From a virus, in the IMG/VR virus record IMGVR_UViG_3300044490_000059, positions 1 to 57,600 of that record: a DNA stretch of 57,600 nucleotides. One strand, given 5' to 3'. Shown piece after piece: positions 26,639 through 34,131 of the stretch. Position 1 is the first letter of the stretch. The number at the start of each line of letters is the position of its first letter. Below the pieces are notes generated by a model that saw nothing but the letters and a program-made list of their open reading frames with translations, had not been told where the DNA came from and searched no databases. The position numbers were made by a program, and so were the translations under genes.

Positions 26639-27556
26639 ATGGAACCTACCCCCAAGCCCTGGTACACCAGCAAGCTCATCTGGGTCAATCTGATTACTGC
26701 CGCGATTTCCATGTTGGCAGCACTGCAAGGAGCGGAACTCATCAAGGAGTTTCCCCATTCCGTGGCGGTAGTGGGCTTCATTATCGCCTTCCTGAATATC
26801 ATACTCCGGCTCATTACCAACCAACCAGTTACCCTGAGAACACCACCGGCTCCACTGGTCTTGCCGGTCCTGCTCTGTGTCATCTTGGGGGCCGATACCT
26901 GCTGGGCCCAGAGGGCTAAGGCTACCCTGACGGGGCCTAAGGAGGTGATTTCGGGAGACATCATCAAAATTGATGGCTCCCAAAGCGAAGGCACCTCCTT
27001 CGCCTGGAAACTGGTGAATCCTGACCGGCCTGACCGGGCTTTTTTTCCCGGTGAGCGTAACACGTACATTCTGTTCAGCGCCGGGGTCTTGCAAGAGCGG
27101 GTGTTCACCTTCTGCTTCGTCGCAGCGGGGGTCAACCCGAACGGAGGTGCGGAAAGCGACATCGCCTTCCACGACTTGCTCGTCAAGCCCTTGTACGCAC
27201 CAGCACCGGTCACTCCGGTTACCCCTGTTACGCCGCCTGTTACGCCGGTAAACCCTCCTCAACCCCCGGCAGGGAAGGTCACGGGGGTAGTGTTGCTGTG
27301 GGAGACAGCGGATTCGACTCAGCAGCAGCAAGCCCTGTTACTGGCTCTCCGGGGGGACGAACGGATCAGCAAGGTAGTGACAGCGCTGGACAAGGACGCC
27401 GAGAATCGACCGCTAGTGGACAAGCTCACCAAGTTTCTCGGCGGAAAACCACTACCACGACTAATCGCTCTCGGAGAATCTGGCCCCGTCTTTTCCGTTG
27501 AAGTGCCTTCCAACCTGGAAGACCTGCGCACACTCCTCCAGACCTGGGGACTCTGA
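26639..27556 (+). CDS. Holin-like membrane protein fused to an extracytoplasmic beta domain
   Basis: 305 aa from ATG 26639 (GAGGAG site upstream). Residues 8-60 are two hydrophobic helices of the holin type (LIWVNLITAAISMLAALQ, then FIIAFLNIILRL), a third hydrophobic stretch follows near 80-95, then an Ig- or PKD-like domain (KATLTGPKEVISGDIIKID), a Pro/Thr/Val repeat linker (about 205-225) and a C-terminal alpha/beta region. Holins are rarely fused to such domains. Probably places the domain in the periplasm. Neighbours are lysis-type genes. Confidence 0.5.
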   Translation: MEPTPKPWYTSKLIWVNLITAAISMLAALQGAELIKEFPHSVAVVGFIIAFLNIILRLITNQPVTLRTPPAPLVLPVLLCVILGADTCWAQRAKATLTGPKEVISGDIIKIDGSQSEGTSFAWKLVNPDRPDRAFFPGERNTYILFSAGVLQERVFTFCFVAAGVNPNGGAESDIAFHDLLVKPLYAPAPVTPVTPVTPPVTPVNPPQPPAGKVTGVVLLWETADSTQQQQALLLALRGDERISKVVTALDKDAENRPLVDKLTKFLGGKPLPRLIALGESGPVFSVEVPSNLEDLRTLLQTWGL

Positions 27557-27557
27557 C

Positions 27558-28457
27558 ATGCCCGTGGATCACGACTACACCAGCCCGGACTTTGCTCGGT
27601 TCCCCAGTGAGTTTCTGGATGTCCCCGATTTCAGCGTCATGGCTGAGGAGGGTGGCTTCGAGTGTGGCATGATCCCCGACCCTGATGAGTTGGAGCAGCT
27701 GATATTAGCCCGTCCCTTCCGGGAGCGCATGGCACTCATCCCAGAGGATGAATGGCCGGAGCGGATCGCAGACATCGACAACTCGCCCCATGGCTGGCTG
27801 GAGCGTCTGATCCGCAAGATCAAAGCCCAGTTGAGGGAAGGCTCCTGTGTCTATAACGCTGCTGGGCAGGGCTTGGAGCTGGCCTCCATCAAGACCATGG
27901 GAGCGGATTACTGGGTAGAGCTGAGCGCCATCAGCGGTTACCGCTGGAATGCCGCTGGTCCTCGTACCGGCTCCAATGTCGGGCAGTCCCTGAACCACAT
28001 CCGGGAAGTGGGCTTGCTGCCCGTCAACAGCGAACGTAACAAGGAGCTGCTCCAGCAAGGGAAATTCCAGCATACCCATCCTGCGACTGGCTATTACAAC
28101 AAGTTCCAGCCGGGTTGGCAGACCACTGCCAAGATGTTCCGGGTCCGGGAGTGGTTGAAGCTGGGTTCCGTGGAGGAGTGGGTTTCCGCTCAGTTGCAAG
28201 GGTTGCCTTGCATCGGTGGGCGGGACCGGCATTGCATTTGTCATGTCCGACCCCTGATGAAGTCTGGTCGCCCCAACAGCCTGTATGTCAACAGCTGGGG
28301 TGTCCAGTGGGGTCTGACTTACCGGATTGCCACGGGTGAGTCCCGTGGTTTTGGTGTGGATTCCCTCAGCAAGATCGCCACCATGGTGGGACGAGGGGCC
28401 TACGCCATTCGAGATGTGTACCTGCTGCCCTGGCACCCGTTGTACTTGGCAGTCTAA
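27558..28457 (+). CDS. Papain-fold cysteine peptidase/amidase, putative endolysin
   Basis: 299 aa from ATG 27558. Cys97 in GSCVYNAAGQ, His225 in RDRHCI and Asn245 in N-SWG (residues 245-248) are in the order and spacing of the C1 papain triad. Upstream part is acidic and helical and might be a pro-region. Placed right after a holin-like gene and before a small hydrophobic gene, so lysis of the host envelope is likely; a virion-maturation role is the alternative. Stop of the holin-like gene is one base before the start. Confidence 0.5.
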   Translation: MPVDHDYTSPDFARFPSEFLDVPDFSVMAEEGGFECGMIPDPDELEQLILARPFRERMALIPEDEWPERIADIDNSPHGWLERLIRKIKAQLREGSCVYNAAGQGLELASIKTMGADYWVELSAISGYRWNAAGPRTGSNVGQSLNHIREVGLLPVNSERNKELLQQGKFQHTHPATGYYNKFQPGWQTTAKMFRVREWLKLGSVEEWVSAQLQGLPCIGGRDRHCICHVRPLMKSGRPNSLYVNSWGVQWGLTYRIATGESRGFGVDSLSKIATMVGRGAYAIRDVYLLPWHPLYLAV

Positions 28458-28478
28458 CCACCTATCAGGAGTTAAGTC

Positions 28479-28718
28479 ATGAACGTAGCCAAGAGGATCC
28501 GGTTGGGGATTACCCTCCCCAACCTCATCGCCAAAGCCCAAGAGCTGAAGGCCGATAACAAGGAAGTAACCCCCGAATCCTTGTTGAGTGCCATGCTGGA
28601 TGACCCCCAGGTTTCCGGTGCCCTCAAGGGTGACCTGGATGGCCTGGATTGGGAAGCACTCCTGGACTTCGTAATCAAGTTCCTGCCCCTGATCCTGAAG
28701 ATCGTGGCCTTGATCTGA
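28479..28718 (+). CDS. Small hydrophobic lysis-region protein
   Basis: 79 aa. Basic N-terminus followed by a helical region and a very hydrophobic C-terminal 20 residues (LLDFVIKFLPLILKIVAL-type). Good ribosome site (CAGGAG). It could be a second holin, antiholin or spanin-like helper. Position directly after the peptidase supports a lysis role. No signal peptide. Confidence 0.45.
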   Translation: MNVAKRIRLGITLPNLIAKAQELKADNKEVTPESLLSAMLDDPQVSGALKGDLDGLDWEALLDFVIKFLPLILKIVALI

Positions 28719-28781
28719 ACTTGCCCCACCCTCCCTCGAAACCACCACCGATTTTTTCCGCCTTAAACAGGGGTAGGTATC

Positions 28782-29000
28782 ATGATTCTGGTCTATCAGG
28801 ACGAGGACAAGCACTGGCGTTGGCAGGTGACTGCCAAGAACAAGCGGGTACTGGCTAACAGCGCCGAAGGCTACAAGCGCCGCATCGACTGCGTACGCGC
28901 GCTCCAGTCAGTACGGCTCCTGCTCAACAACCACTTGGCGCAGGTGGAGGAGCAGTTACGGGAGAGTTCCCGCAGCCGCAAAGCCTCTTCCAAGAGCTGA
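28782..29000 (+). CDS. YegP/DUF1508-like small protein
   Basis: 72 aa. Starts MILVYQDEDKHWRWQVTAKN and holds the W-R-W-x-V-x-A-x-N then LANSAEGYKRRIDC pattern of DUF1508 (YegP) domains, with a basic Arg/Ser-rich C-terminal tail instead of a second repeat. Usual role unknown. Preceded by a U-rich element (28752-28766). Confidence 0.5.
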   Translation: MILVYQDEDKHWRWQVTAKNKRVLANSAEGYKRRIDCVRALQSVRLLLNNHLAQVEEQLRESSRSRKASSKS

Positions 29001-29067
29001 CTACCCATTCCGGGCTTCAGTTCGCAGTTAGCGAACATCTGGAAGAACATCCTCATCAGTTAGCAGC

Positions 29068-30528
29068 ATGGGCAAGCGCAAGAAGCTCCTCCGGCGACCC
29101 TCTGTACCACCAGCCTTGTCGGCACGGGGACTGGAGTTGCGGTGGATGCGCCCGGAGGAGCTGGCTGCCAACCCCTTGAACTGGCGCATCCACAACCAGC
29201 GCCAGCGTCAAGCCTACCAAGCCCTGCGGCAGAAGGTGGGCTGGGCCGGAGCCCTACTCTACAACCTGCGCACGCAGCGGATCATCGACGGGCACATGCG
29301 GCTCGATGAGGCCGAACGGAATGCCGAGGGGGAAGTTCCCGTCCTGGTAGGCGAGTGGTCTCCCGAGGATGAGCAGATCATCCTGGCCTCCCTGGATCCC
29401 ATCGGAGCCATGGCTGTCACGGACCATGCGGCCCTCAAGAGCCTCTCCCAGGCCAACCGTGCCACGCTGACCGGTCAGCAGACCCAAGCCGCCTCCCGTC
29501 TGCGGAAGCTCACCAAGGACCTGGAGCACTACGCCAACTCCGTGGAATCCGGGGACGCTCCCAGCTCCCTGCTGCACTCGGAGTTGACGGGCCGCGCCCG
29601 GGACCACGCAGCCCTTTCCTCCAGAGAACAGGAGGTGCCGGAGGATGACTCGTCCCCTCCCGAAACCGGCTATCGTCCTCAGGAAGAGGAGGACACCGAA
29701 GTCTACTCCCGCCCGGAGATCAAAGACGAGGTATTCTTCCCGACGCTGAACTCTTGGGGGATCCCAGAGCTGCTCCCGGAACTCCTGGCTACCCCGGAGC
29801 AAGCCCCGGAGCTGACCTGGGATCGCACGGAACGGACCCTGACTGACAAGTCCTACTTCTGCCAGTCGGGACGGAGGTTCCTCTTCAAGCCCCCCTATGC
29901 CACTGGCCGGGATGTCTTCCCGGGTGGCTGCCTGGGGTTCTTCACCGAGGACTGGAGATTCGAGCACGTTTACGAGTACCCTTCCGACTATGCCCAGCAA
30001 CTGCTGGACGAGGACTGGACCTGCGTAGTCGCGCCCGACTTCTCCATGTATTCCGACTACCCCTTCCCCATGCGCCTGTGGAACCTGTACCGCAGTCGCT
30101 GGTGTGCCCGTTACTGGCAGGAGCTGGGGATCCGCGTGATCCCTGCTGTCCAGAACCTGGAGCCGGGCCCTTCTGGCCTACTCTCCGAGGAAGCCTCTCT
30201 GGTGCTGGATACCCTGCCTGTTCCCTGCCCGGTCCTGGCAATGCAATCCCGGACCCTGCATCGGGGCTGCACCTATGAAGGCTTCGCAGCGCTGGTCAAC
30301 ACTGCCGTGGAACGCCTGCAACCCCAGCTGGTGATGATCTACGGCGGCTATGAGCATCAGCGGAAGTTCCATGGGTATTTGACGCGAGGACCGGAATACC
30401 GGATGTTGGAGTCCTACACGGGAGCCCGGAAGCGCAAACGGAGGGTGGTGGAGTCCAAGACCGTCCCAGCTCTGGGAACATCCCGTCCCAATAACCGGGC
30501 TCGGAAGGTGATCCGCACTGGAGGTTGA
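29068..30528 (+). CDS. ParB-like N-terminal domain fused to DUF4417
   Basis: 486 aa. Residues 10-115 match the ParB/Srx nuclease-fold domain: MRPEELAANPLNWRIH, then a G-H-M-R-L-D-E-A box and PVLVGEWSPEDEQ. Residues about 230-470 are DUF4417 (FLFKPPYATGRDVFPGG-type start, FEHVYEYPSD, MIYGGYEHQRKFHG). DUF4417 alone occurs in many phages; the fusion to ParB is unusual. A dispersed repeat (29615-29644) codes for the linker between domains (LSSREQEVPED). No promoter seen just upstream. Confidence 0.6.
   Translation: MGKRKKLLRRPSVPPALSARGLELRWMRPEELAANPLNWRIHNQRQRQAYQALRQKVGWAGALLYNLRTQRIIDGHMRLDEAERNAEGEVPVLVGEWSPEDEQIILASLDPIGAMAVTDHAALKSLSQANRATLTGQQTQAASRLRKLTKDLEHYANSVESGDAPSSLLHSELTGRARDHAALSSREQEVPEDDSSPPETGYRPQEEEDTEVYSRPEIKDEVFFPTLNSWGIPELLPELLATPEQAPELTWDRTERTLTDKSYFCQSGRRFLFKPPYATGRDVFPGGCLGFFTEDWRFEHVYEYPSDYAQQLLDEDWTCVVAPDFSMYSDYPFPMRLWNLYRSRWCARYWQELGIRVIPAVQNLEPGPSGLLSEEASLVLDTLPVPCPVLAMQSRTLHRGCTYEGFAALVNTAVERLQPQLVMIYGGYEHQRKFHGYLTRGPEYRMLESYTGARKRKRRVVESKTVPALGTSRPNNRARKVIRTGG
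29615..29644 (+). repeat. Dispersed hairpin repeat, copy in ParB-DUF4417 gene
   Basis: TTTCCTCCAGAGAACAGGAG then GTGCCGGAGG. Reads SSREQEVPE, whereas copy 1 reads PPEKEVPE, so nucleotides rather than residues are kept. Confidence 0.5.
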
Positions 30529-30530
30529 CC

Positions 30531-30851
30531 ATGGCTAAGAAGCGTACCCGTATCCCTGGATTTGATGCCCCCCGAGCCAAGCCCGGTCGCAAGCGGAAGA
30601 AGATCACGGGTCTGGATGTCAGCACCCGCAAGAAGCGCCGGGAAGCCAAGTCCCAGCGCACCAAGTCCAGTCAGACCCCTGGACGGGCCAAGCAGCGCAA
30701 GGCAGCCGCCAAGGCGCGCCGGGGGGCTGCCGCTGCTTCCAAGGCCGCTCGTGCTGCCAGTGGCCGGAAGCGCAAAGCTAACCCTGCCAAGCCTGCCAAG
30801 CGTACGCGCCGGGTCGCCAAGAAGGCTACCCGCAAGCGGCGGCGCTTCTGA
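30531..30851 (+). CDS. Very basic histone-like protein
   Basis: 106 aa from ATG 30531. About half of the residues are Lys, Arg or Ala, with KRKK, TRKKRREAKS and AKKATRKRRR blocks and a long Ala/Arg repeat. Resembles histone H1 tails or eukaryote-type basic proteins. Probably binds DNA or packages inside the virion. No fold predicted. One of three basic proteins in 1.6 kb. Confidence 0.55.
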   Translation: MAKKRTRIPGFDAPRAKPGRKRKKITGLDVSTRKKRREAKSQRTKSSQTPGRAKQRKAAAKARRGAAAASKAARAASGRKRKANPAKPAKRTRRVAKKATRKRRRF

Positions 30852-30865
30852 TTCCGGTCCCTGTT

Positions 30866-30894
30866 TTGACACGGAATTAAATCCACACTAAACT
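30866..30894 (+). promoter_or_regulatory. Sigma70-type promoter, with operator-like palindrome over the start site
   Basis: TTGACA (30866-30871), 17-base spacer, TAAACT (30889-30894). The hairpin-like CTACCA-GAAA-TGGTAG (30893-30908) overlaps the -10/+1 region and could be an operator. The U-rich dispersed motif variant AATTAAATCCACACTAA (30875-30891) also falls here. Confidence 0.5.
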
Positions 30895-30900
30895 ACCAGA

Positions 30901-31001
30901 AATGGTAGCCATGTGTCCCCGGTTTCCGGGGTTACCCGATAGGCCCATCCGAGAGCTACCATCAGGGTGGGTGGAACTTCCACGTAAAAGGGTGGGAAGT
31001 C
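30901..31001 (+). promoter_or_regulatory. Structured 5' leader
   Basis: About 100 bases between predicted start site and ATG. ATGGTAGC (30902-30909) pairs with GCTACCAT (30955-30962), enclosing CCCCGG-ttt-CCGGGG (30917-30931). The 5'-terminal strand also belongs to the CTACCA palindrome at the start site. Could regulate the virion protein or stabilise its message. No known riboswitch class recognised. Confidence 0.35.
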
Positions 31002-31676
31002 ATGATTAGCCTGGACATCAACGGCACGTTCCATCTCTCGTCCAAGACTGAAAGCGCGGGCACGGTCATCACGGCCCTGGTGGCTCCCAAGAAGCGATCC
31101 ATTACTCGTATTACGGAGCTGCTTTACACCAGCGGCACCACGGCGCACACGCTGACCATTCTGCGCCCCGTAGCGCGAACCACCATTGCCTCGGCGGTCA
31201 CGGCTTCGGCCAACACCATCACCCTGACCTCGGTGGGTGTGGCTCTCAATCCCTCGTCTGGTGCCGTCGAGAATCTGGCAGCCAACGACTACATTGCCTG
31301 GGAACAGGACGACGGGACTTTTGACTACGACATTATCAGCGCCATCAACACCACTACCAAAGTGGTCACGCTGACCGGCACAGCTGCCTCGGCAGCCGCT
31401 GCTGGCAGGTACGTCTGGCAGTTCATGGAAGTGGGTCGAGCCAGCCATGTGATCTTGACTCCGCAGGTAGCCTTGGCGACCTACTACACCTCGTTCACGA
31501 CCCGGTTTGCCAACGAGACTGCCGGGGTCTGCACGTCGGGGATTCCCAAGGATGTGGACCCCTACAACTACAGCCAGTCGGGTATCCAACGCTACGCTCC
31601 GCTACTGTTGCATTCCACCAATGCCACGGCGGCAGGCAAGATCGTGGCGGTCAACGGCTACTACGCCCGGAAATGA
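31002..31676 (+). CDS. Virion-type structural protein
   Basis: 224 aa, beta-rich, Thr/Ala/Ser-rich, single short Cys-containing segment. N-terminus ISLDINGTFHLSSKTESAGT resembles other small capsid-decoration or fibre proteins. Has its own promoter and structured leader, and sits apart from the main head and tail genes. Possibly a decoration or head-fibre protein, by composition only. Confidence 0.4.
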   Translation: MISLDINGTFHLSSKTESAGTVITALVAPKKRSITRITELLYTSGTTAHTLTILRPVARTTIASAVTASANTITLTSVGVALNPSSGAVENLAANDYIAWEQDDGTFDYDIISAINTTTKVVTLTGTAASAAAAGRYVWQFMEVGRASHVILTPQVALATYYTSFTTRFANETAGVCTSGIPKDVDPYNYSQSGIQRYAPLLLHSTNATAAGKIVAVNGYYARK

Positions 31677-31719
31677 GGGCAGCTGACAATCTTCGCAGGA
31701 CAGTGCTTTGTCGTCGCGG

Positions 31720-31757
31720 ACCTCCTGGAGAGTGACCGCGCTTTCTCTCCAGGAGGT
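31720..31757 (+). repeat. 13-bp perfect inverted repeat
   Basis: ACCTCCTGGAGAG (31720-31732) and CTCTCCAGGAGGT (31745-31757) with a 12-base loop. No T-run after it. It lies 30 bases before the next ATG. It contains the CTCCAGGAGG core of the dispersed hairpin repeats and may control translation of 31788-32024. Confidence 0.55.
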
Positions 31758-31787
31758 ACTTATCACCACCTCAGTTAGAGATCTGCC

Positions 31788-32024
31788 ATGGCTACTCGCC
31801 TTCGTCGCCGTCATCAACTGAAGCGCTCCGGGGGCAAGCTCTCGGCAGCTGTGACTCTGGGACGCCGAGGAGGCTTGCGAGGCGGCCCTGCTCGCGCCCG
31901 GTCCCTGACCCCTGGAGAGCGGACCAAGATCGCTCGCATGGGGGCCCGAGCCAAGAACTCTGCCGCCACTCCTCGCCGCAAGTACCGCCGGGGCACCTAT
32001 GGAGCTGGTGGCAAGAAAGGCTGA
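31788..32024 (+). CDS. Small highly basic protein
   Basis: 78 aa, about 30 % Arg/Lys, with RLRRRHQLKRS, GRRGGLRGG and RRKYRRGTYG blocks; Gly/Arg/Ser-rich like a protamine or ribosomal tail. Follows the inverted repeat at 31720-31757. Probably binds nucleic acid. Not a known family. Confidence 0.5.
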   Translation: MATRLRRRHQLKRSGGKLSAAVTLGRRGGLRGGPARARSLTPGERTKIARMGARAKNSAATPRRKYRRGTYGAGGKKG

Positions 32025-32066
32025 TCCTGCCCACGAAACCCTACTTTGCCTGAAAGGGGGTGACCA

Positions 32067-32147
32067 ATGTGCGGCTCTTCTTGTGGGGCTCCCAAGACCA
32101 AGAAGCGGAAGCTCAAGCCCCGCCCCAAACCACGTCGCGTAGGGTAG
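32067..32147 (+). CDS. 26-residue basic peptide
   Basis: Reads MCGSSCGAPKTKKRKLKPRP and ends KPRRVG before TAG. Preceded by a strong ribosome site (AAGGGGG, 7 bases upstream). Small but in the same basic style as its two neighbours, with two Cys four residues apart and a Lys/Arg/Pro tail. It is followed by a terminator, so it closes a transcript. Confidence 0.4.
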   Translation: MCGSSCGAPKTKKRKLKPRPKPRRVG

Positions 32148-32186
32148 GTGGTTTCGAGGTCCAGGCTTCACTCCCCTGGTAACCTC

Positions 32187-32227
32187 AACCCCGGTGCCAC
32201 TTCACCTTTCCTGGCACCGGGGTTTTT
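32187..32227 (+). terminator. Rho-independent terminator
   Basis: 13-base arms AACCCCGGTGCCA (32187-32199) and TGGCACCGGGGTT (32212-32224), then T-run to 32227. Ends the block of basic proteins. Confidence 0.75.
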
Positions 32228-32239
32228 CTTGCGCTGGTG

Positions 32240-32253
32240 CTTGAGCGCTCAAG
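32240..32253 (+). repeat. CTTGAGCGCTCAAG palindrome, copy 1
   Basis: Perfect 14-base palindrome. Same palindrome at 37491-37504, each followed by CGCG, then a TTCCTCC-x-TGGCC segment and a GGGCGGGAA... segment, making a 90-base composite element in two copies about 5.2 kb apart. Confidence 0.55.
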
Positions 32254-32487
32254 CGCGCAGCCGCGATCTCCGCTTTCCTCCTGGCCCTGGCGGCTAAAAA
32301 ACACCGGCCCATTCGGGGGGCGGGAAAATCCCACTGCCCGCCTCGAGGAAATTCCCCGCCGCCCACGTCAGGGAAATTCCCGGCCATCCGCGCCCTAGCT
32401 TGGTCACCGGGAAATTCCCGGTCATGACCACCCACGTCTACTGCCAAGATATTTTGCAGATTCTTCCTATTTCTGCCGATAGTAGTC

Positions 32488-32515
32488 TTGACGCGAGTAT
32501 TCCTGGCGATAGACT
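32488..32515 (+). promoter_or_regulatory. Sigma70-type promoter (AGTAC type)
   Basis: TTGACG (32488-32493), 16-base spacer containing CGAGTATTCC, TAGACT (32510-32515). Drives the DUF932 gene 45 bases downstream. Lies just after the GGGAAWTTCCC array, which could regulate it. Confidence 0.55.
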
Positions 32516-32559
32516 TATGGCAGAGTCGCAAACGTCCTTCCCTCAGAGGAGTCGAAACC

Positions 32560-33579
32560 ATGACCGCCGACATCAGCTTTGTGAATGGCCGCGCCGAAGC
32601 GTTCACCTCCTTGCGTCCCGCTTGGTGGGACCGGGACTCCGAGTACGTCACCGACCACCACCTGACCTCGGAAGAGATCTGGGGCGACCGAGGCTTGTTC
32701 AACTTCACCTACGAAAAGCGCCCCGTCTACGATGAGCACGGCAACCCTGTCCCGGGCTTCTTCCGCACCGTCCGCGCCGACACGAACCACACTGTCGGGT
32801 GCGGTGTCACCGACCGCTACACCATCGTGCAGCCCCGCGCTGCCCTCGGGTGGATGGACTCCCTGATGATGGACGGCGTGATGCGCTACGCCTCGGCTGG
32901 GGTGCTCAAAGGTGGGCGGGACCTGTGGATTCTGGGCGTCATCCCAGACGCGGAAAGATCCCCTATCGCTGGTGAAACCCACCACCATTACGTGCTCTGG
33001 ACTGACCGTTTCGACGGTGGTGGCACGCTGAAGTGGTTCCCCTGCTCCACCCGCGTGGAGTGTGCCAATACCCTGTCCCTGGCACTGGGCGAACGTCAGG
33101 CCGACTTCAAGCCCTTACGCCACACTAGCTCCATTGGTTCCCGCTTGGCCGACGCTCGAGACGCCATCCTGGCTGCCAAGGAGACGTTCCGGCGCTACAA
33201 CGCTGGTTGCTTGAAGCTGATTTCGTCCAAGTACACCCGGGACACCTGCCGCGAGTACATCGCCCAGTTGTTCCCTGCACCCCTGGACCCCACCACCAAA
33301 CGGCCCTTGGAGAAGGGGCGCGCCCATACCTCCTGGCAGAACAAGATTCAGGAAGTCCGCACGGCCTTTGTCCATCCCGCCAATACCCGCGCGGACATGG
33401 TGGGCACCTACTACCAGTTGTTCAATGCCATCACCATGGCAGTGGATCACGGGCGGATTTTCCACAGTCGCGGTGAGTCCCAGGACCGGGCCGACAACCG
33501 GTTCCTGAACCTGATGTCCGGGCCCGGTGCCGAACTGAAGAGCCAAGCCTTCGAGCTGGCTTTGCAGATGGCAAGCTAA
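32560..33579 (+). CDS. DUF932 / phage-plasmid-like protein
   Basis: 339 aa from ATG 32560 (site GAGGAG upstream). N-terminal VTDRYTIVQPRAALGWMDSLMMDG and central STRVECANTLSLALG match the DUF932 family (TIGR03299-type), found in phages and plasmids, with unknown role in DNA maintenance or replication. Length is normal. One of the best family matches in this accessory region. Confidence 0.6.
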   Translation: MTADISFVNGRAEAFTSLRPAWWDRDSEYVTDHHLTSEEIWGDRGLFNFTYEKRPVYDEHGNPVPGFFRTVRADTNHTVGCGVTDRYTIVQPRAALGWMDSLMMDGVMRYASAGVLKGGRDLWILGVIPDAERSPIAGETHHHYVLWTDRFDGGGTLKWFPCSTRVECANTLSLALGERQADFKPLRHTSSIGSRLADARDAILAAKETFRRYNAGCLKLISSKYTRDTCREYIAQLFPAPLDPTTKRPLEKGRAHTSWQNKIQEVRTAFVHPANTRADMVGTYYQLFNAITMAVDHGRIFHSRGESQDRADNRFLNLMSGPGAELKSQAFELALQMAS

Positions 33580-33802
33580 CCCGTCAGAGGAAGTAACGCC
33601 TAACCTATAAGGAACCCAAGCCATGTTCTGAGCTGTCGCAGGCGGGCAGGCTCATCCCGCCGAGTCTGGACCTGGGGATTAGCTACCCCCAGAGAAAGGC
33701 GACCAGCGATGCCCTCGAGTGCCCCCGGGCGCGGACGACCCGGGGGCCTACGCTCCTCCGAGTTTTTCCCGCCCTATCACACCCTCAATAGGAACCACCC
33801 TC
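33580..33802 (+). other. Non-coding gap with two hairpins
   Basis: No convincing gene. GGCGGG (33641-33646)/CCCGCC (33656-33661) and GCCCCCGGG (33721-33729)/CCCGGGGGC (33739-33747) form stable hairpins; a CCAGAGAAAGG repeat is at 33685-33699, and a U-rich motif at 33763-33777. A site for ribosomes precedes ATG-TTC-TGA (33623), a two-codon frame. May hold a small RNA. Confidence 0.35.
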
Positions 33803-34126
33803 ATGGCTACCAAGTACAGCAAACGCCACTACCAGCACCTCGCCCGCTTCCTGAAGTCCCAGCAACCCGAGAACCCGTACCGACTGCCCGAGCTGTCCTC
33901 GGAAGCGTCCCGCGCTCGCTATCGCTACTGGGAGCAACTGGTATTCAGCCTTGCAGACGAGTTGACCGAAGACAGCCAGCGCTTCAACCGCCTGCGTTTC
34001 CTAGCTGCCTGTGGTGTAGTCAAAACCCTGGCTGAGGTCTTCGCAGAGCATGAACACCCTGCCCAAGGTCTGCCTCGATTAACTGTTTCCGACCTGCCTG
34101 CCCTCGAACGCTTTCTCCAGGAGTGA
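33803..34126 (+). CDS. Small basic hypothetical protein
   Basis: 107 aa from ATG 33803; the open frame extends upstream but there is no ribosome site there. Helical and basic with KYSKRHYQHLARFLKSQQ and a C-terminal leucine-rich end. Nothing catalytic. Translation overlaps with the next gene (ribosome site CAGGAG at the stop). Confidence 0.4.
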   Translation: MATKYSKRHYQHLARFLKSQQPENPYRLPELSSEASRARYRYWEQLVFSLADELTEDSQRFNRLRFLAACGVVKTLAEVFAEHEHPAQGLPRLTVSDLPALERFLQE

Positions 34127-34131
34127 TCGCC

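Larger units (their letters stand above)
32228..32559 (+). promoter_or_regulatory. Control region with palindrome CTTGAGCGCTCAAG and four GGGAAWTTCCC-type sites
   Basis: No gene in about 330 bases. Holds a perfect 14-base palindrome (32240-32253), then four related sites: GGGAAAATCCC (32322-32332), GGAAATTCCCC (32347-32357), GGGAAATTCCC (32371-32381) and ACCGGGAAATTCCCGGT (32406-32422). Spaced 25, 24 and about 38 bases. A promoter follows. Looks like an operator/activator array or origin-like iterons. Confidence 0.5.

Noticed and set aside
30851-31001. Known riboswitch
   Set aside because: Leader has pairings but none of the conserved cores of common riboswitch classes that I can recognise.
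33709-34035. Alternative frame over the start of the 33803 gene
   Set aside because: Shadow frame; the 33803 start has the better spacing after the U-rich motif and the coding pattern of its neighbours.
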